DNA from: Flammeovirga sp. EKP202
GTDB taxonomy: Bacteria > Bacteroidota > Bacteroidia > Cytophagales > Flammeovirgaceae
Reading direction: 5' to 3'
Assembly: GCF_014534745.1 (NCBI RefSeq)
Contig: NZ_JACVVP010000014.1
Location: 1 to 64,000 of the forward strand
Length of the DNA: 64,000 bases
Under the pieces are notes generated by a model. That model did not search any database. It was given only the letters and a program-made list of their open reading frames with translations, and was not told the DNA's origin. Made by a program: the position numbers and the translations under genes. This document shows, piece by piece, positions 60,488 to 64,000 of the stretch. Each line of letters starts with the position of its first letter. Positions within the stretch are counted from its first letter, which is position 1.

Positions 60488-62821
60488 TTACTTTACAAAG
60501 ATAGAAATATCAGTATTTCTACCTTTATCATCACTGCAAGAAATCTTATTTTTTCCAAGAGAAGGTTTGTAGAAGAATGTTTCTCTTTTATCAATTTTTC
60601 CTTTGAAATGATCATTGACATACCAAAATACATAGTCTACATCATTTGAGGTGATCGCTTTGAGCTCTAATTCAGCATTGGTTTGTGATACAAAATAGGT
60701 TCTCCCGTCCAAAGGGGAGACAATTTCTGGTGGATTACCCGAAATCATACTTTGACAATTTGGATTGTGAGGAGGAGCAAAAGGAAATGGAATTTTCTCA
60801 TCAATGTAATATTGTGTTAAATCTTTAGGAGGATTAGGATAACTTTTCTTGATGTACCCTCCATGTTTTGGTAGACACTCTGAACAGTAGGAAAATTTTT
60901 CACTAGGATCTATAAAAACTATCTTTTTGTGTGTACATTTTTTTGTAGAAGAAACCAATGGTATGTACCAATCATTGATTTGATGATCACAGAAGTGATT
61001 AGGGACAAGCCCCGTTACAGCACATACATTTCGTTTGAATAAGTTATCAGGAACTTCTACGTCTTCTTCCACAACATTATTTGAAGGATACAGACTTCTA
61101 AAAATCCTAAAAAGAAGAGGAGTAGCAATTTCTGCCCCTGTTAATTCTTGGACGCCTTCATTGGAAAAGTTACCACACCAAACCCCAACAGTATATTTTG
61201 AATTATAACCAATGCTCCATGCGTCTTTTCTACCGTACGACGTACCTGTTTTCCATGCAATTTTTGGTACATTTATACTATTTTGTGGATTATTCGGTAA
61301 ATCGGGCCTTTTTAGGGTACTCAAAATTTCTCTGAGCATATAAGCACTCTCTTCACTTATAATTTCAGTTTCATGTTTTTCCGTTGGGTTCAATACAGAA
61401 ATGCTGTGATAAATTCCCTTATTGGCGAAGGAAGAGTAGAGTTTAGCTAATTCTTCCAAAGTAACCCCACATCCACCTAATACAGTAGACAGGCCTAATC
61501 TTTTTTGTTGACGTTGAATAGTAGAAAACTCTGCAAGCGTTAATTTCTGTACAAAGTTGTGAATGCCTACCTCTTCGAGCAAAGCAACAGCAGGAATATT
61601 TAAAGATTGAGTAAGTGCCTCTTGTACTGTGATACTCCCTCTGAACTTTTGATCATAATTCATGGGACTGTAGGTTCCAAAGTCTGTGGGTACATCCAAT
61701 ATCATCTGTTGAGGTGTAATTAAACCTTTATCAAACCCCATTCCGTACACCAAAGGTTTTAAAGTACTTCCCGGCGACCTTACAGCTTTAACGCCATCTA
61801 CTTGTCCTGTATTTTGATCGTCTTCAAAGTCTTGCGACCCTATGTATGCGATGATTTTATGGTTTTGGTTATCAATAATTATGGCAGCAGCATTTTGAAT
61901 ACCATAAGATTGAATGACTCTTGAATAATTTTTAACGATCTTTTGAGCTCTTATTTGTACTTTTTCGTTAATGCCGGTTGAAAATGAAAGCTGTAGAGGA
62001 TGTTCATTATAAAGCCTTTGGTTGAGGTGAGGGGTAAGGTTGTTGATTTTTTTTCGTTGAAAATAAATCGGTTCAGTAAGAGCGGTATTCAAAGTACTTT
62101 TATCGAATAACCCCATTTCATAATACCTTTCCAACCATATATTTCTTTCTTTTTTCAGTTGTTTTTTTGAGCTATTAATGGCTAATGAAGTAGGTCGGTT
62201 AGGGATAATAGATAAAAGGCAAGCCTCTGCTGGACTCAGAAGTAAAGGTTTTTTTTGAAGGTATAATAATGAAGCTGAATAAATACCCTCAATGTTTCCA
62301 CCAAAAGGGATAAGGTTGAGGTATAGATTTAAAATTTCATCTTTGGAATAAGTGATTTCCAGTTGAATAGCTTTTAATATTTCTACTATTTTATTCCAAT
62401 AGGTTCTCTTCTTGGGTTCCAACAAACGAATCACTTGCATACTTATAGTAGATGCTCCTGAGGTTCTTTTCCCCGTCAAAAGGTTATTTATAAAAGCCCT
62501 CCCAATGGCTAAAGGGTCAACACCGAAATGATAGTAAAACCATTGGTCTTCTTTTTCTATGATAGCTTGTTTGAAAAAGTTTGATACACTGTCGTTTTCA
62601 ACATGAAGCCTCCATTTATCAGTGGTGTTAAGCGTGGCCCCTATAATATTATTATTTGATGATAATACCACTTGACCATAGGTGGTTTTAACATTATAAG
62701 GAAACAAGAATTTAACTATCACTATAATTTGAAATAGGATAATTATAAGAAAGCTTACTCTAATTAAAAGTTTCTTTGTTAAGTGATTGGTATTTAACTC
62801 TTTAACTTGTGAATTATTCAA
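60488..62821 (-). CDS. pbpC: Penicillin-binding protein 1C
   Basis: 777 aa. Short cytoplasmic N-terminus, one membrane anchor (about 20-40), GT51 transglycosylase (about 65-235, E91-D92 in EDQWFYYHFGVDP, then RTSGASTISMQVIRLL and EILNLYLNLIPFGGNIEG), transpeptidase (about 290-570: SPGSTLKPL with S352, SLN in QSLNIPAV, KTGTS) and the BiPBP_C domain at the C-terminus (about 690-777, IVSPLDGRTYFVSQTNAELEL). It polymerises and cross-links peptidoglycan at the inner membrane. Usually paired in genomes with an alpha-2-macroglobulin gene; none is seen here within the window. Confidence 0.95.
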   Translation of the reverse strand: MNNSQVKELNTNHLTKKLLIRVSFLIIILFQIIVIVKFLFPYNVKTTYGQVVLSSNNNIIGATLNTTDKWRLHVENDSVSNFFKQAIIEKEDQWFYYHFGVDPLAIGRAFINNLLTGKRTSGASTISMQVIRLLEPKKRTYWNKIVEILKAIQLEITYSKDEILNLYLNLIPFGGNIEGIYSASLLYLQKKPLLLSPAEACLLSIIPNRPTSLAINSSKKQLKKERNIWLERYYEMGLFDKSTLNTALTEPIYFQRKKINNLTPHLNQRLYNEHPLQLSFSTGINEKVQIRAQKIVKNYSRVIQSYGIQNAAAIIIDNQNHKIIAYIGSQDFEDDQNTGQVDGVKAVRSPGSTLKPLVYGMGFDKGLITPQQMILDVPTDFGTYSPMNYDQKFRGSITVQEALTQSLNIPAVALLEEVGIHNFVQKLTLAEFSTIQRQQKRLGLSTVLGGCGVTLEELAKLYSSFANKGIYHSISVLNPTEKHETEIISEESAYMLREILSTLKRPDLPNNPQNSINVPKIAWKTGTSYGRKDAWSIGYNSKYTVGVWCGNFSNEGVQELTGAEIATPLLFRIFRSLYPSNNVVEEDVEVPDNLFKRNVCAVTGLVPNHFCDHQINDWYIPLVSSTKKCTHKKIVFIDPSEKFSYCSECLPKHGGYIKKSYPNPPKDLTQYYIDEKIPFPFAPPHNPNCQSMISGNPPEIVSPLDGRTYFVSQTNAELELKAITSNDVDYVFWYVNDHFKGKIDKRETFFYKPSLGKNKISCSDDKGRNTDISIFVK

Positions 62822-63074
62822 AATGGATTCTTAATTTATTGTTCATTACAAAGAAAAGGTAACTATTTACTTTATTAAAGTGATCTTTTCTCAAATAATA
62901 GAGTTTGTTATTAGCCCAGAATTATAGGATTCTTATCATCTGCTAGTATAAAAAATCAAGCAAGTTAGAACCCAACAAAAGTACATTTTATTTCAAATAT
63001 TTTGGATTAAAAAGTACTAATTTCTAGATCTCATTTCGACCTAGTTACTACCCTTTATCAACTATCATTATCTC

Positions 63075-64000
63075 ATGAAGACAAAATTTTATCCATTCCT
63101 AATTTTCATTTTGACTTTGAGTCTAACGACTGCCAGTCATTCACAAACTTTTGAAGAAAACACAATCCGATTTCCAATGCTACACGAATATGATGGTAAT
63201 TATCATATTAATCCGATGGGAGATCAAGGCTTGATTGTGCTAAGAAACAGATATGCTGGAGAAGAAAAAGATATCGTTTCAGAATTAGAAGTAACGTATA
63301 TCAAATCAAATTTTCAGAAAAAATGGGTGAAGACCATCAGTCTGACTCATTATGGAGATTTTCTTTCAGAAGACTTTGACGATAAATACGCTTATTATTT
63401 GATGCGTTCAAGCAAAAGGAACTATCAAGTGTTACGTATTCATCTTGAAGATGGATCTCATAAGGTATTTTTCTACAGAAATGTAGAGAAAATGACCATT
63501 GATTATTTCGAGATAGAGGATAATGTCTGCTTCTTAGGAGGGGCCGCAGATGCGAGGCCATTTGTTTCACGTTGGGATCTTGAGAGTGGTAAAAGAACTA
63601 TTTTACCTTCCATCAACCAACTCAATGGAGGTGTTGTTTGTATGAAATGGGATCATAAAGTGGATCTTCTTACTGTTGTGATCAAAGCTGAAATGTCAAG
63701 TGAACATAGAGGTGTTTATATTAATGACTATACAGTGGATGGGCGATTGGATAAGCAATATTTTGAGGAAGCACAAAGGGATTATAACTACTTAACTTTC
63801 CGACCTTATCATAATACAAAAGGAGAATTGATGATCATTGGGACCTATGGTTTAGGGAGTTATGAAGAAGATGTGCAAGGGGTGTATACCATGGCTGTTG
63901 GGAGAAACAGTTATCGTTTGAGACCGAAGTTTTATGATTTCTTATTCTTCAATAATTTCAATAGTCACCTAAGTGAGAAAGAACAAGAACACATCAAAGA
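63075..64000 (+). CDS. Secreted protein of unknown function, incomplete at window edge
   Basis: The frame is open from the ATG at 63075 to the window end (308 complete codons, no stop). It starts MKTKFYPFLIFILTLSLTTA followed by SHSQTFEENTI, a signal peptide. The mature part is beta-rich with aromatic strand ends (DDKYAYYLMRSSKRNYQVLRI, YFEIEDNVCFLGGAADARPF, YLTFRPYHNTKGELMIIG), in the style of a propeller. No family recognised. A gap of 253 bp separates it from the divergent pbpC gene. Confidence 0.8.
   Translation, partial: MKTKFYPFLIFILTLSLTTASHSQTFEENTIRFPMLHEYDGNYHINPMGDQGLIVLRNRYAGEEKDIVSELEVTYIKSNFQKKWVKTISLTHYGDFLSEDFDDKYAYYLMRSSKRNYQVLRIHLEDGSHKVFFYRNVEKMTIDYFEIEDNVCFLGGAADARPFVSRWDLESGKRTILPSINQLNGGVVCMKWDHKVDLLTVVIKAEMSSEHRGVYINDYTVDGRLDKQYFEEAQRDYNYLTFRPYHNTKGELMIIGTYGLGSYEEDVQGVYTMAVGRNSYRLRPKFYDFLFFNNFNSHLSEKEQEHIK

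Noticed and set aside
1-64000. CRISPR array, prophage, integron, IS transposase or rRNA
   Set aside because: No regularly spaced direct repeats, phage structural genes, DDE/HUH transposase motifs or rRNA sequence were seen. The BIG2 tandem repeats lie within a protein-coding frame.

Overview
The window looks like chromosomal DNA of a marine or algal-associated member of the Bacteroidota, most likely a Cytophagales bacterium of the Flammeovirga type. The evidence is: an alternative complex III operon (actABCDEF); a hybrid two-component regulator of the HTCS type beside a T9SS-sorted GH86 agarase/porphyranase; many secreted lipoproteins with a Cys at residue 16-18; low GC with AT-rich intergenic DNA; and promoters of the Bacteroidota type (TTG, 19 nt, TAnnTTTG), which are exact in front of tRNA-Cys, the FKBP gene and actA. 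The genus is an inference.

Layout. 1-9.1 kb: secreted or lipoprotein genes of unknown function, a BCCT-family osmolyte transporter, and a 695-aa secreted protein. 9.5-20.3 kb: a small polysaccharide locus of two genes, an HTCS sensor/regulator followed by a 2055-aa GH86 enzyme carrying ten Ig-like BIG2 modules, two CBM6-like modules and a T9SS tail; there is no SusC/SusD pair. 20.7-25.2 kb (minus strand): a DUF3817 membrane protein, a coupled ECF sigma factor/membrane protein pair, an SPFH (band 7) protein and an unknown secreted protein. 25.5-33.4 kb: HAD phosphatase, YwqK/MORN-like repeat protein, PQQ-type beta-propeller, a second 446-aa lipoprotein paralogous to the one at 3.4 kb, and small genes. 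33.5-37.0 kb: a ptb-buk operon (butyryl phosphate/butyrate) with an rRNA/tRNA-type methyltransferase and a small protein. 37.6-41.3 kb: FKBP isomerase, pheS, hotdog thioesterase, tRNA-Cys, SDR. 42.0-50.9 kb: the complete ACIII operon, closed by a strong terminator with no oxidase genes behind it. 50.9-62.8 kb: outer-membrane and secreted proteins, a CBM20-type esterase, a coaX-OMP-TPR operon, an RCK-type cation/proton antiporter and PBP1C. A secreted protein gene runs off the right edge.

Non-coding DNA is unusually structured. At least six full or partial copies of a dispersed repeat of about 265 bp (called R here) lie in intergenic regions, in both orientations and with internal deletions. 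Two palindromic families (called P and Q here) are also scattered between genes. At 29.26-29.86 kb an R copy, a 159-bp MITE-like segment with 12-bp terminal inverted repeats and a 48-bp near-perfect palindrome, and an inverted R copy sit side by side. Near both of the larger R copies lie members of the same two lipoprotein families. No transposase, phage gene, CRISPR array or rRNA was seen. The most testable new ideas are the R/MITE cluster, the candidate HTCS operator in front of the GH86 gene, and the duplicated 446-aa lipoprotein family with conserved promoters.
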